The notes under the pieces were generated by a model that saw only the letters and a program-made list of their open reading frames with translations, did no database searches and was not told the DNA's origin. From Pomacea canaliculata (taxonomy: Eukaryota; Mollusca; Gastropoda; Architaenioglossa; Ampullariidae): DNA of 64,000 bases. Positions 25,054 to 37,434 of this stretch are shown piece by piece (position 1 is the first letter of the stretch; every line of letters starts with the position of its first letter). The position numbers and the translations under genes are program-made. The stretch is taken from assembly GCF_003073045.1 (NCBI RefSeq), contig NC_037590.1, positions 6,288,016 through 6,352,015 on the forward strand. Direction: 5' to 3'.

Positions 25054-27060
25054 GGCTGTTCAGAAGTGTGTTTAATGGTCACTTCTATTGTGTGACCCTT
25101 CTACACTGTATGTCACTCCTCGTCTTATACACCAGCACCTGTCCAGTTCCTTGTGAATCCCTTTTGCCTACAAACATAAGTGCAGCATTCACATCCAGTC
25201 AGAAGTATAAAATTACAAAAGATCAGTCATATGGAAACATTACATATTATAAAAATGCCTTGTTTGTTTGTGTGTTGATGGGGAGAGAAAGGCATTGGTC
25301 AAATTACTCACAAGGCTACAGCCCTAACAGTAGACATACAGATAATGAAGCAAAACATTACTACAATCAAAAACAGTGATGGGGAAAAGTTTTATTGTTA
25401 TCACTATCACTAATGTTTTCCTATAAACATATTTAGAAAAATTTAAGGTAGCATTCATATCTAAGATATCATTTGTAAATTTAATGTATGATAAAAATAT
25501 AACTTAAAAAACACTTTAGGCAACAACCTGACATTTTAAAGGAGTTTAGAACAGTGTAATAATTTCTTAGGATATTCCTAACCCTACAGTGAAAAGCAAA
25601 TGGCATTAACATCTTTTCCAGTTGTTTCATAATGGGGAAATTAATCTTCTAAAACCTGTCTTTTGCTAGTTCTATACAATGAAAATGGTTCTGACTTATG
25701 GTGAATGCCCACTACTGAATTTAGCCACATTGACCTGTAAATAACAGCTCACTTACAAATATACCAGAACACTTTCATAAAACAAAAACCCATCCATATG
25801 TGCATCATGAGAGAAACAGACGAAGTACGATTTGCTTTGCATCCCAGCAGGGAGCCCACGCTCAGGCTCGTTCCACATGGTCCATTTTCTCCCACAATGC
25901 ACAAGACACGAGAGCAAAAAAACACGATTTTTTTTACTTCGCTCGTATCAAAATGAACCCGTTGAACGCACTATGCGCTTTGATATACTGATATATTATA
26001 GAAAACTTTGAATATTTACTGAAATCATCTGTGTAATGCCAGATCGCGTGTTACGTAACATTTTGTCACTAACAAAGAAAGCACCATGCCGATAGCATAC
26101 AAGAGATGCCTATATCTATGGTTTATTAAAAGAAACGTTTAGTGAAAAAAATGGTTTTAAATGTTACACACACTGATACTGAGTTAATAAACCTCAATTC
26201 ATTTAACAGTAAATGCGACTTTGAAATTTTCCTTCACAGTCCCATCTCTTCAGGTCACCCCTTCTTATTTTTCCCCAGAATGCTATGGGGTTATGTGACT
26301 CTTGCACATTTTATAACTTTGAACCCGGGAATTTTATCCTTTATCTTAGACACTGAACCGTTTCAGCTGAAAAAAACAGAAGTAAGAACGCATTTAATGT
26401 TTTACCCAAACAGCAGGTTGGGGGAGTCAGTCACTAATAATCACCCCATTGAGTCCACGGTGTCAACGAATGACACGCATGCCACTCATTTCGGCGCGGC
26501 CAAATTTCTTCAAAACAAATCGCCTACACATTTATTTTTAAATAATCGTAATGTAATGTTTACTTACATGTACAAACTGTTGATTATAGAACCATGCATT
26601 TGCTTTCAGCGTTAGCACCACTCTACCGGCGTCCGTACCACAGTGTCCTGCTCGTGCCCACCAAATTGAACATGTATATTGAATAAGGCGAGACTTTGCA
26701 CACTGGTTAGTTTTTGATTCATCATGTTCTAGGGCCCCATTCGCCGAGGGAGTCAGCTGATCTATTGAACCAATGGCTGTTGCCCATTTCCTGACCACGT
26801 TGAATCGTCTGCTATACCGGACTAGCCTCGCTCTTCGCTGCAGAATCCCGCCACACGTGTTTCTCACTTCGCCGATCCGTCCATCCATCCACCCGCCCAC
26901 CCACCCAACACACCTGAATCACGCGACCCCATGACCTCAGATAGTTACCTAACAGCGTGAAGGTTATTGGACTGAAGGTAGCATTTTTCTCATCTCTGTT
27001 CACGTAGATGATGTGTCTCCGCGTAAAACCATTCTCTGCTGTCAATCTGTCTTCTATGGT
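25054..27060 (-). promoter_or_regulatory. Desaturase 5' region, candidate promoter zone
   Basis: The region upstream of the desaturase ATG contains a locally CpG-richer patch at about 26600-27050. A CCAAT box (NF-Y type) lies at 26770-26774. An ATCACCCCAT decamer at 26440-26449 is one base off the classic sterol regulatory element. Vertebrate FADS2 genes are driven by SREBP-1 with NF-Y (established), so these sites are plausible but unproven. The TSS is not located. Confidence 0.35.
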
Positions 27061-27494
27061 AGTACTGTCTAGTTTAACAGCAACGTGTTATTATGGGTTT
27101 TAAAAAGAAAAACACTCTAGGATGAAAAGCACACCAACCAAATAATCTATGATGTTTCCCATAAGAATATTCCTGATATATATATCCGCGTGGTTATAGC
27201 TCCAACAAACGGTGTCGATGGAGAATTAATATGTTTGATGGTATGGAGGGTAGTGGTGGTGACAACATTACACTGTCACGATGACAACTGAGCTGAATCA
27301 TCCAATATTTTTTATCATTTCTCACGACATAGATCTGGTGACAGTTGAAGGATGCTTAGGAGTAACGGTCTTACGATGGTGACGTCATCAGTTGGGTATC
27401 AGGTGATAGTACAGGTGCACTTATCTGCCCTTACATATGTAACTCGATCCGTAGCATTGACGGAAATTCATCCTTGATTAATTCTGAATGGGTT

Positions 27495-27615
27495 TCACGT
27501 GAACAGGCCAAGGTGTTCAGGCCACGAAATGTTTAGAAGTCTCCGGAAGCACTTGATCTCGAAGCCTTCAATCTTTTTCTCGAGGTCAGGTGTCAAGGCC
27601 ACAATCCGTAGAGAA
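27495..27615 (-). pseudogene. Non-LTR retrotransposon (LINE) reverse-transcriptase C-terminal fragment
   Basis: The minus strand reads ALTPDLEKKIEGFEIKCF and then RRLLNISWPEHLG before a stop at 27497-27495. A degraded L-Y-G stretch lies just upstream. This resembles the conserved LYGxETWTLTxxxEKRIxAFExKCxRRLLxIS text just after the RT domain in many invertebrate endonuclease-RT LINEs (from memory). It is short, lacks the catalytic YxDD region and is clearly dead. Confidence 0.65.
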
Positions 27616-28171
27616 TGTGACCATCACCTCCTCAGAATCACGTCTGGTCAAAGTTACATTGCAACGACTGAGTAAATCTTGCTACGTGATTTATTTCTCT
27701 TCCTCATTCTTCTAGCTACTCCTCATCATTCCCAATTTTTAAAAACTTTAATTTAATGAGGTATAATTAAAGGAATCCATACAAACGTATGTACAATTAA
27801 GACAAAGTGCAGACGGTAACTGCCAGCACTGTCGATGCAACACTACTTTTGTTATTTCCTTTATTTTTGAAAGCTTATATAATTACGCTGCAGATCCTAA
27901 ATGCTAGCTGATGCTAATCGTCCTTACATTTGTGATTGACCTAACTGAGCGTATGGCAGATTTTCTTTGGGGTGGGCGGTGGTCGTGATTTATGTGGATG
28001 GAGGGGACGATAGCGAGGATGGGGTAGATTTTTTTCTGTTGACTGTCAGATATCATATCCCCACTTCTGGACACATAATCTCCGTCCATCACCAGAAATA
28101 GGTCAAATTCGTGACGTCACGTTTGTACTCAGATAAGCCCCCCATTGACATATGGCTCCAGCTGTTCCTAT

Positions 28172-28307
28172 CAGGGCTTCTGCTTACGCAAAAAATTGCG
28201 TTACGCATTAAAAGAATTTTCTTCAATGGGGTCCCTTCACGAAGAACTTAAAAATCTGAAGAAGAGGTCCCTGGGACCCCAAGAATTTAGCCTTAGCAGA
28301 AGCCCTG
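28172..28307. mobile_element. Short TIR element (136 bp)
   Basis: It is bounded by perfect 13-bp inverted repeats, CAGGGCTTCTGCT at 28172-28184 and its complement at 28295-28307. The pentamer CCTAT occurs on both sides (28167-28171 and 28308-28312). It is non-coding, with the form of a MITE. The duplication length does not fix a superfamily. Confidence 0.65.
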
Positions 28308-30290
28308 CCTATGGTTAAAATCTTGACAACGTAAACGTATCTGTGAACATTCTTGATGTCTGTGTTGTTGATCTCGAGAACGTAAAAGTGTGTGTGTGGG
28401 GGTATTCACTCAGAATTGGGGAAATAGCAGCTCGTAGAGAGTTTTTTTCCTTCTAACTATAACAATCGAAGACTTCATCAAAAAACCAATAACACCATGG
28501 CACATCATACCCGCCATACAGATCAACACCAGCTAGACCCGGCATCATAGCCACAATTCAAATCCGCATAATTACAGTTCAGATCACAATTCACACACGC
28601 TTGCTGAAACAGCAAACAGTCTTCTTTGTAGCAAATAAATTAGGTATGCGTACATGTACATTTGCCCGCTTGCAGAAAATACGAGAGAACTTATTTAAGT
28701 TTAATAATAATTGTCTTCCAGATAAAGTTCAAAGATTTCTCTTTCATATTATTATTTCAGAGTAGGGAGGGATATATGCAATACTGTTGGTCATACGTAT
28801 CCCCTGGTTAGGAATCCAGCTATAGATCGAAAATAGAATTCCAGAAAACAAACGGCTGAATCCACGCTAATTAATGTCGCGGACGCATTGCTGACGTGTA
28901 CTATTTACAGGTAGGCATACGATGGCATTGAGCACGTACATACTTGTTATTATTTCCTTGTTATTATTGTTATTAAAAGTCATTATCAGCAATCAGTTTT
29001 AACTATAAAATAAAAATGCAACGCTGGAGATTAACCATCTTACAAATAAAAAACTACGGGAGTTTATCTTAGACAAACGCACACTTGAAATGCGTGATTA
29101 TAAAGAACACACGTTGCACTCGTATAGTTCTTACAGGCTGTTCTGACGATACACTTTGTTGCAGTCACTGGAGACTGATGTTGCCTGGGTACATAAATAT
29201 ACACACGTGCGTGTTCCACGAATATCTGCAAAAGACGCTCCTCAGGGAACAGACACTGGCGCTGCCTCTTGGGGACGAATACCATAACTTCTTCTTTCTG
29301 TCTTTCTAAATCTTGGGTCAACAATTTCTCCTAGGACTAGGGTCCAGTTCTTCGCATCATTTACTAGAGCCAAATACATCACCACTGAAAGTAACAAAAT
29401 TAAAAGAATTACAAAATGTGATTACCGCACCTTTATGTGAAGACAGTCTGTGCTACCCCTACATGTCCTGGCACCTGCCTCGTCTCCCTGGGAAGTAAAG
29501 CTCTGGCCGGTGATGGTTAATTATATTGTCTTGTGATGACATTTCTAGAATCTTGATTATTCAGTTAACATGTGCGGCTTGGCCCCCGTCGCCGTGCTGA
29601 CTCACTACTCTACTGTGACAGAGGCTGTGAAGCAACTCATTCAACCTTCCTCCTCTCATGTCAGAGAGAAAGCGAACGAAACTAATATTTTTATTGATTA
29701 GCCCATCGGCCCACATCAAAGGGATGACAGTACAGTTTATACAATACTAGCATATTCGATCAGATACATCTTAAGTGAATTAAACAGAAGAGGTATATGT
29801 GATACACATTTAAATAAGGATAAGAAGCGTATATAATCAGCAAAGCACAGCCAAAAAGGGATGGCGGTACAAAATACAAAAGGTAATTAGAGGCTGTTGT
29901 GACAAGTCTTTATTTATTTGTTCCATTATTTTGTAAATATAATTAGCAAGTCGATATGTCGTTACTGGATTTTTATCAGCGATTAATATGGTCAGTCTAA
30001 ACGGAGATTGGCATTTTAAAAAAAGAACTTGGGTGAAAACACAAAATGAGTTCAGTCTCTTTAAGGATATTGCACAGAGAGCCGTAGTTTACCTAACTTT
30101 GTCGCTAGACTTTCTGAGTTAATTATAACATTAAAATGACTGTATAATGCATCGTTATTTTTTTTTTCGTCGCCTGATAAAGTGATACAAGGGAGGACCG
30201 GGCCATACCCCTAGGCTCGTCTAGTCGGAGGTAAACACCGGTTGTGTGGTGAAGTGACACAAGGTAGGGCTAGTGGGTTGCGTTACTTAA

Positions 30291-30400
30291 ACACACGTCA
30301 GCACAGTCAATGGTGACGTCAGAGACGTTCATTGCTCTTTGACGTCATCGCCTAGCTGCGCTCGCGATCGTCGCATGTAACGTGTCCCACGACAGCAGCT
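30291..30400. promoter_or_regulatory. CpG-rich patch with paired palindromic CREs
   Basis: Two perfect TGACGTCA octamers sit at 30314-30321 and 30340-30347, 26 bp apart, followed by CpG-rich sequence around CTGCGCTCGCGATCGTCGC. This is the arrangement expected of a CREB/ATF-responsive promoter or enhancer. No adjacent coding exon is recognised. Confidence 0.45.
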
Positions 30401-32274
30401 CACCTCGGCCTACAGCCCAGAAAAATATGTTTTTCGAAAACAGCGGCCTACCAAGCCTGCTCGCCAGCTATTTCACAAACCGAATTTTTAGACGCAACAA
30501 AAGTTCAAGTGCACGACAACAGCTGATGGCGGAGTTCATGTACCCTGATCTGCTCATGGTAGCTTTATCAACACAATGATATAAAGCAATGATGGAAAAG
30601 AAGGTAGCGGATCAGATACAGGGGTTAAAAATTGGTGTAAGTAGAAGTAGAAACAATTGAGGTCTTATCGTCCGATTGTTAGCTTGCGAAGAACTAATTT
30701 TTTGCCCCGTTTGGTGTGTATCTGGTGCATTATTGTTGTCAACACTTCTAACCGACTTTCATAGTGCAGACTTTCGATGCACCTTCTACTGTGGTTCTAT
30801 TCGTAGACTAGGTAGTAATTAATTTGTAGTGTAAGTCTACTACTGAGCTCACTGTTGCGAGACAAATAAAATGTAATTTCAGTAGTTGTGTCTAATTAGC
30901 CTGTCGGCTGCACGAATCTTTTCGTATAATTGCAGATTTACTGGTTAATCAAGGCGAAGGAAGAATTACAGGCTGAGAAGTTATAACCGTGGAAACAAAA
31001 TAGCACCAACCGAGCTAACTTCGGAAACCAGGCATGCGAGCAGCTAAGACTACAACACATAGGCTTCAATCACTATCATCCTCAGTGTTGGCAGTTAGCA
31101 TTTAATTATAACGACAGTCTGACGAGTGCATGAGTTTGACTTATTTTTACTTGCTCTACACCTTTGTTATGTCATTTTTACATTGCACACGTCTGCCGAC
31201 TCACTGAACATGGGAGGCGAAATCTGAGAGAAGAAAGAGCAACACTACTATCCCAAGGAGTAGAATCAAGGAAACATCCTTTGTAAAGGAAATTTCTTGT
31301 GGCGTGGGAGATGGGGGGTGAGTTTCTGCTCTTAGAATATTATACTGATCCTCCATTAATACCGAACTCCCAAAAGTCAACAGTTCCCTGTATGTGACCT
31401 TTGATTGACACCGTTGCGCACTTACCTACTCGAAAATAATTTATTAGCCGATTTCTTCTCCAGTTGCTGTTCAGAAAGAGTGAAACTACTTCTGAGTTTC
31501 GATTTTACAATCCTCAGACCAGTCCACTGGGTATGGCAACGGCTCTTGATCTGTGCGGTTATGTTCTTTTATGAACTCGGGACAACTGTAGTACTAACCC
31601 GATTGTTCTCGATTTAGTCTTTAGAGATATTTCAACATCTGTTATTCTACTCCCATTTTCGAAAATTCGAATTCACCGAGTACCACCTCCCAAATCTACC
31701 CTATATGCACTAGTCTAGGACGTAGTCATGGTGCTCGCGTACCACCCGTCTTACCTTTGCGTACCAGTAGCGGTACCCGTACCACAAGTTTGAACACCTG
31801 GGTCATGGACGACCGCGAGTGAAGAAGGCACATCGATAACGGTGCACAGGTAGGGTTAGTCACCTTTAGTCTTCAGCACAAACGATCAAGACCAGGTAAT
31901 CAGATATCTGACACGTGTGCGTGAACATTTGCACTGGAAGCACAGGCATACTTCAGCCACAGAGCACAGTCCAGTGCGAAAGTACAATTTTCTCATTCCA
32001 TTGATTACATATTGTTTATCGAGCACTTTGAAATACCGCAGTTCGTTTTTCCCACAGAACCCTAAAGATTGTTTCCTCAACTTTCATTCTTAACGTGCTG
32101 CCATTTTAATGTATGCCTCAATCAAAGCATATTCCTATTCATCTTATATGTTTGACCATATCAATACCTTGACCGAAAACTCTGATGTATGACCGACATT
32201 GTTGGTAGCAATTAATTCAACGAGGTAGCCTTCCCTTGTAAATAGATGCTGCACAGCAAAGAAAAAAATGAATG

Positions 32275-32350
32275 TCGGAGGGGAGGGTTTGAACCTACAA
32301 TCCCCAATCCACGCTGTCTTCGTGACACGCGCTCAACATCGGAGGACCTC
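32275..32350 (-). repeat. tRNA-like pseudogene or SINE head
   Basis: On the minus strand the 5' side reads GTCCTCCGATGTTGAGCGCG and a perfect B-box GGTTCAAACCC lies at 32295-32285. A four-pair stem CACG/CGTG encloses a seven-base loop. However, the loop lacks the invariant U33 and the acceptor ends do not pair. It is therefore a tRNA relic or SINE head, not a functional tRNA gene. Confidence 0.45.
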
Positions 32351-33779
32351 GTGTATAGTCGACATAGCTTTAATTAAAACTTTGTCTCCCCTCCAAACTA
32401 ACATTTATTACCCTTTGATGTAAGGCCGACACAGTATTGATCGAAAGAGTTCAGACTCACCCCACCTGGTTGCCTGGAGAGACGAGACCGTGCACTGCTG
32501 AACCACACACACACACACGCGCACGCGAAGGTTGTCGAAAAGAAAGCACGTGCAAGAGTGCAGACTACAGTCTCCCTCCGAGCATCCCTCGAGGACATCC
32601 AGATCAAAGACAACTGTGCACCGATATGGACCGCACTACCTGATCTACCCGTTTGTCACTCTTGTATCACGCTGCGCCTGCGTGCACCCGAGCTCTCCTG
32701 ACGACCGTCGCTCTTCTTCCTAGTTACGTACCCACGTACGCCATTGTCCAAAAGCGGGTATCTCCTACAGCCCTTTGTCGTACAAATCACCTGAGTTGTT
32801 TTACGGCACGAAAGCAGGCCTTCAGGTGATATTTCTGATTAATATTCACTTTATCTTTGTATCTTCAGGCTTGTGTATCCATTCATCAAAATAATTACTA
32901 ACGGGGTACAAAGCCTTCTTTACTTCATTTTTATGCAACAAAAATTCTCACTTCCATGAATTAATGCTTCGAGAGGTGAACAAAAAAAGAGAGGCACCAT
33001 TTACAAAATTAAAATGAACAGACGGGTAAAGAACAGCACTCAAACGAGGAGGGAGGGCAGATAGGTCGTGGAGGGCGTGGTTGAAGTGGAAAAGCAAACA
33101 GGTTCGACAATGAACCCTTGATTTTTGTGCCACACTGAGTCGCTGCTCAGCCACGTGACCCTTTGAATGGGCTGTTGTGTGTGACCTACCTGTACGAGGT
33201 CACAGCTACATGATTCCACGTCACCTGTGTTGTTTTCGTCTTCTAACAGACTAAAGTTGGAGATGCAAAGTGCACAGAGGCTTGTACCAGACTTGGCCTT
33301 TTAATCAAGTGTTCATGCGGGTAAAGCTGCAACGTCATTGCAGGAGGCTGCAAAGTTCAGTTGCTATGGTAATTCACATCTTCCTTCGTCGAGCTCGTGA
33401 GGTCTGGTATTAATTATAGGCCGTCGGTCGATTTGTGCGCAAACGAACAAATCTTTTATTGAGTATGCAAATTAAGGCTTCCTCCAATTAGTATTCAATG
33501 CTAACCGAAAGCCGAGCTTCAACTGCTGTAAAGGAGCAACAGCTCTTGAATTATCGCTTGTAAATATACGAATGTAGGCTCAACCAACAGCGCTGCCATT
33601 TAAGCTTTGCAAGTATTTACACAGGTCGTCCTACAACTGTCAGCTCGACCCGTTCAACGACATGGACTTTGAATTGACATTAAGAAGTCTTCAATAAGCT
33701 TCGGTGGTTGTGGTAAAGGCAGGTTCAGACTTCTACCAGTGCATTTTCCGTCCCTGGGTAGATTCTCATTTCTGCTGGA

Positions 33780-33890
33780 GAGCTGGGTGGACAGAGGGAG
33801 TTTTCTAGTCATAGGCCTTAGCAGGTCTCGAACCAGCGATACTTTTTATGGTCGAGTGCTAAGAAAGCTTTCCCGAACGAACCTTCTTGC
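33780..33890 (-). repeat. tRNA-derived SINE remnant
   Basis: A perfect pol III B-box, GGTTCGAGACC, reads on the minus strand at 33834-33824. It is followed downstream by a CCTCTGTCCACCCAGCTC body. The A-box is degenerate and no functional cloverleaf is apparent. Confidence 0.45.
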
Positions 33891-35558
33891 AAGAGGAAGC
33901 AGATCACAGTATTATCAGATTATCTAGAGAGGACTTAGTGTTTGGTCACCAGTACAATCAGAATGGGATGTGTTCAGAAAATCTCCTGTCTTATAAATCA
34001 TGTCTGCAGGTAATCTGTCAGTGTCGGTTTTCAAGTTATCAAAGCTAATGACAATCATCTCAAATTAGGAAGGAACTAGACTTCATGGCTGATGTCCCCA
34101 AACAACAGGTCCTCCCTGACGAACTCTCCTGTTGATTTTATCATAATTATGTAACAGTCAGTCGATCATATGACTTTTTTCCCGAAGGTGGGTGAATGGA
34201 TGGACAGTAAACTTAGTGGCTCGTGCTATACACACAGGGATGAGTAATCCTGGGCTCTTGCCACAGCCACGGCGGAATTAATGAATACAGATGCTGATCG
34301 GTCAAAATATCTGTAGGTCAGGGTCAAACTTCCAGTTGTTTACTCTCTTTATCTTATCCCTAAGCTAGGGTCAAGGTTATGACTTTATCGAGCTGCTATT
34401 TGTAATTAAGTTATATAAAAACACAAAAAATACGCAGATGCTTGGGGAATTGTCTTACTTTTGGAGGTGAGTGAACTACGATATCACGAGACAGGGAAAC
34501 GAAGATTCTTTGTCTGTTGGATGCACCAGGGTAGATCAACTGAACACGAGCTCGACATCAGCTAGTACAATAAGCAGTATACATGCACTAAAACATACCG
34601 GCTGTTGCAGTAATCACAGAGACACGGACATCTCTGTGTTTCAGAGGCTGCGGCAGTAAGCAGAAGACATGCATACAGGCTCCACAACACTTTGTACATT
34701 AAGTTGAGTACATGCACACGGGCACTCGTCAATCAGGTGGAAGCAAAGCATTGCACGAGGCTGTAGGAAGGCTCGAACAGTACGTTGAGTATTCCCAGAC
34801 CACCCGCTATTTTTATTTATTTCTTTTGTCTTGCTTGTCTGCTGAATGTGTCTGGAAGATCTGGAGGCTGGGTGCTCAATACTCTTCTTTGCCTTCAGCT
34901 GCATGGTTAAAACGTCAGAGTGCTGATAAAACATTTACAGTTTAATAATATCGGGTACAGTGTACCCGGACCCTGGATGACGTGCGGCGAAGAATTCCAT
35001 TCTTCTCTTCCTCTCTCCCCCAAACCACACACGCCAACAGTCTCAGCCATGTCTGGCATGCACCTTGGCCTTCACGCTGGGTTTCGGATCGACATTTCCA
35101 ACCCTCGTCGACAGAACTGGCTTCACTTCTTTTGAGTTAGTGACTTGCACAAGGCGTGCATGACACCACTCGACCTTTTGCAGGGTTCAGGGGTAGGCCA
35201 CTGTCATTCATGTGCACTGTGCAGGTGTAAGCTTCTGTAATCGAGTCACAGCATCACTGGGTTACTGAGTGATGTGATGACGGCCAGCATCCTCCCTTGA
35301 GTGGGTTAAACTGGGATTTCGCTGCAGTTTATTTTCCAGCTTATTGTGGAGATTAAATTAAAGACACCCTTGTCGACTACGTGATCAGACTCATGTAAGT
35401 GTTGTTTACACCCTGGGTGACTTGTACGGGCAGAAAACGAAAGAAGGGGTGGGGTACGAAGAAAGAACAGACAAGCGAGACTGGGTGCAGTGCAGTAGAG
35501 AGAAGTTCAGTAGACTGGCTTGTCTTCTTTCTCTAAACCATTAAAAGGATTTAAAAAC

Positions 35559-35865
35559 ACGGTGTCCTACGAGCATCACCGGAAACCCTACAGCAAGGAT
35601 AAATGTACTGCTCAGGGGCGACACGGGGAAATCAAGGGCAAATGTCTTGCTTCCCTAGTTAATAAAACGATGTCCTGATCCTGTAGATGTTTTTTTACCC
35701 CTGAAGCTGTAGTTACAAAACATGGCAAAGATGCTCTGGGGTAAATAAACATAAAGCAATGTCCGCAGGATCTGAGCATCGGATTTTTACTACGATAACA
35801 AGACGCTTTTCCCATGTTGCCCTGGAGAAACGACTTTTGATTCATAACTAGGGCTTGAGGAAACG
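35559..35865. mobile_element. Foldback MITE-like element, copy 2
   Basis: A diverged copy of the 13104-13440 element. The left end CACGGTGTCCTACGAGCATC matches CACAGTGTTCTTATCACC of copy 1. Both arms carry the GGGGCGACACGGGGAAATC / CATGTTGCCCTGG type sequence in opposite orientation. The 122-codon minus-strand ORF over it (35612-35980) is an artefact of the repeat. Confidence 0.6.
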
Positions 35866-36825
35866 GAGTACACCTGTCAGGTGTCATGAAGAAAGAATTA
35901 TTAAAACCTTCCGGCCTCCATGAATTACAATGCTCCTTCGACTGTGTCTTACCACGTTCTCCGTTCATTAATTCATTCATTGCACATATTTATGCACATA
36001 CACTGCGATGTAAAATATTTACTCCAAGAATCTTGATTCACTGAGAATAGTGAATCTTCGTTTGAAAACGGACGTATATTGCTGCTGCACGCCTTGCATT
36101 TTCCCCGCGTTAACTTCTAGAACGAGGCCAAAGCACACCTTCTTCCGGCTTAACTATCAACATCGAGAAGAAGAGATGCACAACTTTATAGTCTGTTGTG
36201 TCTTCAGTTTATTGACTCTAAGCCATGCACTCTTTCACGCTTTAACTCCATGTATATATAAATAGACTGTGTCTAATTGGCTAAGAATGTCCAGATGTCA
36301 TTGAGAATTACAACTTGCTCGTAAAAGGAAAAGGAATTCAAACGACTATTGGTAATGCGTAAGCGTTTAACTACATTCCTAATCTATGGGTGCATATATA
36401 TGGTAGCGGGAATAAAAAGATGTGGGAAGGACATAACATCTTATCAGAACACAAGGTCAAGAATGTGTTCAGTAGAAGGAAACAAACATTTAAATTATAT
36501 GTGCTATAAACTGCAGGCATAAAATGCACCTGAAGCACAGTGTGAAGGACAGGTAGTGCCGCTAGTGCGCGATACTTCCACAACTTCCCTTCGTTATTTG
36601 TCCAACTGAACCCCTCTACCCAGAACCCTTTCTGACACCGACACTGACGTTTATGTCCAATGATCGTCAGTTGAGAGGCAGCACCTGTAAAGGGACTTGA
36701 CAACTACGCCGGCGCTTGAGTCTCACACTTGACGCCTGTGCTTGTGCGATATGTCCCTTAGGTTAGAGACAGCAAATGTAGCTGAAGCATAATAATGGGA
36801 TTGCCAACCACATCCACGATCATAA

Positions 36826-37434
36826 TCACTTCCAGAGACTGCCATTATCTTTCCTTCTTCCGAGTTGCCTACGCAGCATTTGAAAGCAAAGTGTACACAC
36901 AATATCTATCTGTAAAGCTGACATTTTAATCTTTTTTCGATGTTCTTTGAACTGACGAACACCGTTCGATAGACGTAAATCATCGTCTTCATGACCTCGC
37001 CCCAATAAACTTGTCTGAGTTACTGACACTTTACCACCCGAGTCGGTCTCTTCGGTTTGTTTGTCCCAGATATCAGACGAGAAAACAATTATCGGCAAAT
37101 GCTTCTCCTTCTCAGGGTCCACTATTTGAAATTCTCTGCCCCCTTCACTTCGAGCTGTGTTCGCGGGACAAATCAGACCCCATAATTCGAATCTTAAAAA
37201 AGTATCTTGCATAACCAGGTGGACTACTCCGCTCACTCCTGTGTTAGTCATCCTCGTCCAGGCAATCAGTTCATGTTTGACCGTGAAGTCGTCTGTTTGC
37301 TGACACATTTCTTGTATGTTTGACGGTCGGTTCGTTTGTAGACTTTTGTACAGCGCATGCACATGGGAAAATAAACTGTAAAAAAAATAGTTTTTATTGT
37401 TATTGTTGATGCTATTGGTGATGTCTTTATGCAA
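36826..37434 (-). CDS. Unrecognised 202-codon ORF
   Basis: This is the longest ORF in the 26-46 kb gap, beginning ATG and ending at 36826. The first ~40 codons are Asn-rich and low-complexity. The middle is mixed in composition (for example FELWGLICPANTARSEGG and HEDDDLRLSNGVRQFKEH) with no hydrophobic domain and no family I recognise. No splice-site support or neighbouring exon was found. It may be a chance ORF, a single-exon orphan gene or part of a non-coding RNA. Confidence 0.2.
   Translation of the reverse strand: MHKDITNSINNNNKNYFFYSLFSHVHALYKSLQTNRPSNIQEMCQQTDDFTVKHELIAWTRMTNTGVSGVVHLVMQDTFLRFELWGLICPANTARSEGGREFQIVDPEKEKHLPIIVFSSDIWDKQTEETDSGGKVSVTQTSLLGRGHEDDDLRLSNGVRQFKEHRKKIKMSALQIDIVCTLCFQMLRRQLGRRKDNGSLWK

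Larger units (their letters stand above)
27061..30290. other. Intergenic sequence with a LINE remnant, a MITE and CRE octamers
   Basis: No gene is recognised. The stretch holds the LINE fragment near 27.5 kb, the TIR element at 28172-28307, and two palindromic CREs at 27380-27387 and 28112-28119, all listed separately. The rest is unremarkable AT-rich DNA. Confidence 0.5.

Noticed and set aside
26142..26615. 157-codon + strand ORF upstream of the desaturase
   Set aside because: No recognisable domain; overlaps the likely desaturase promoter and 5' UTR region.
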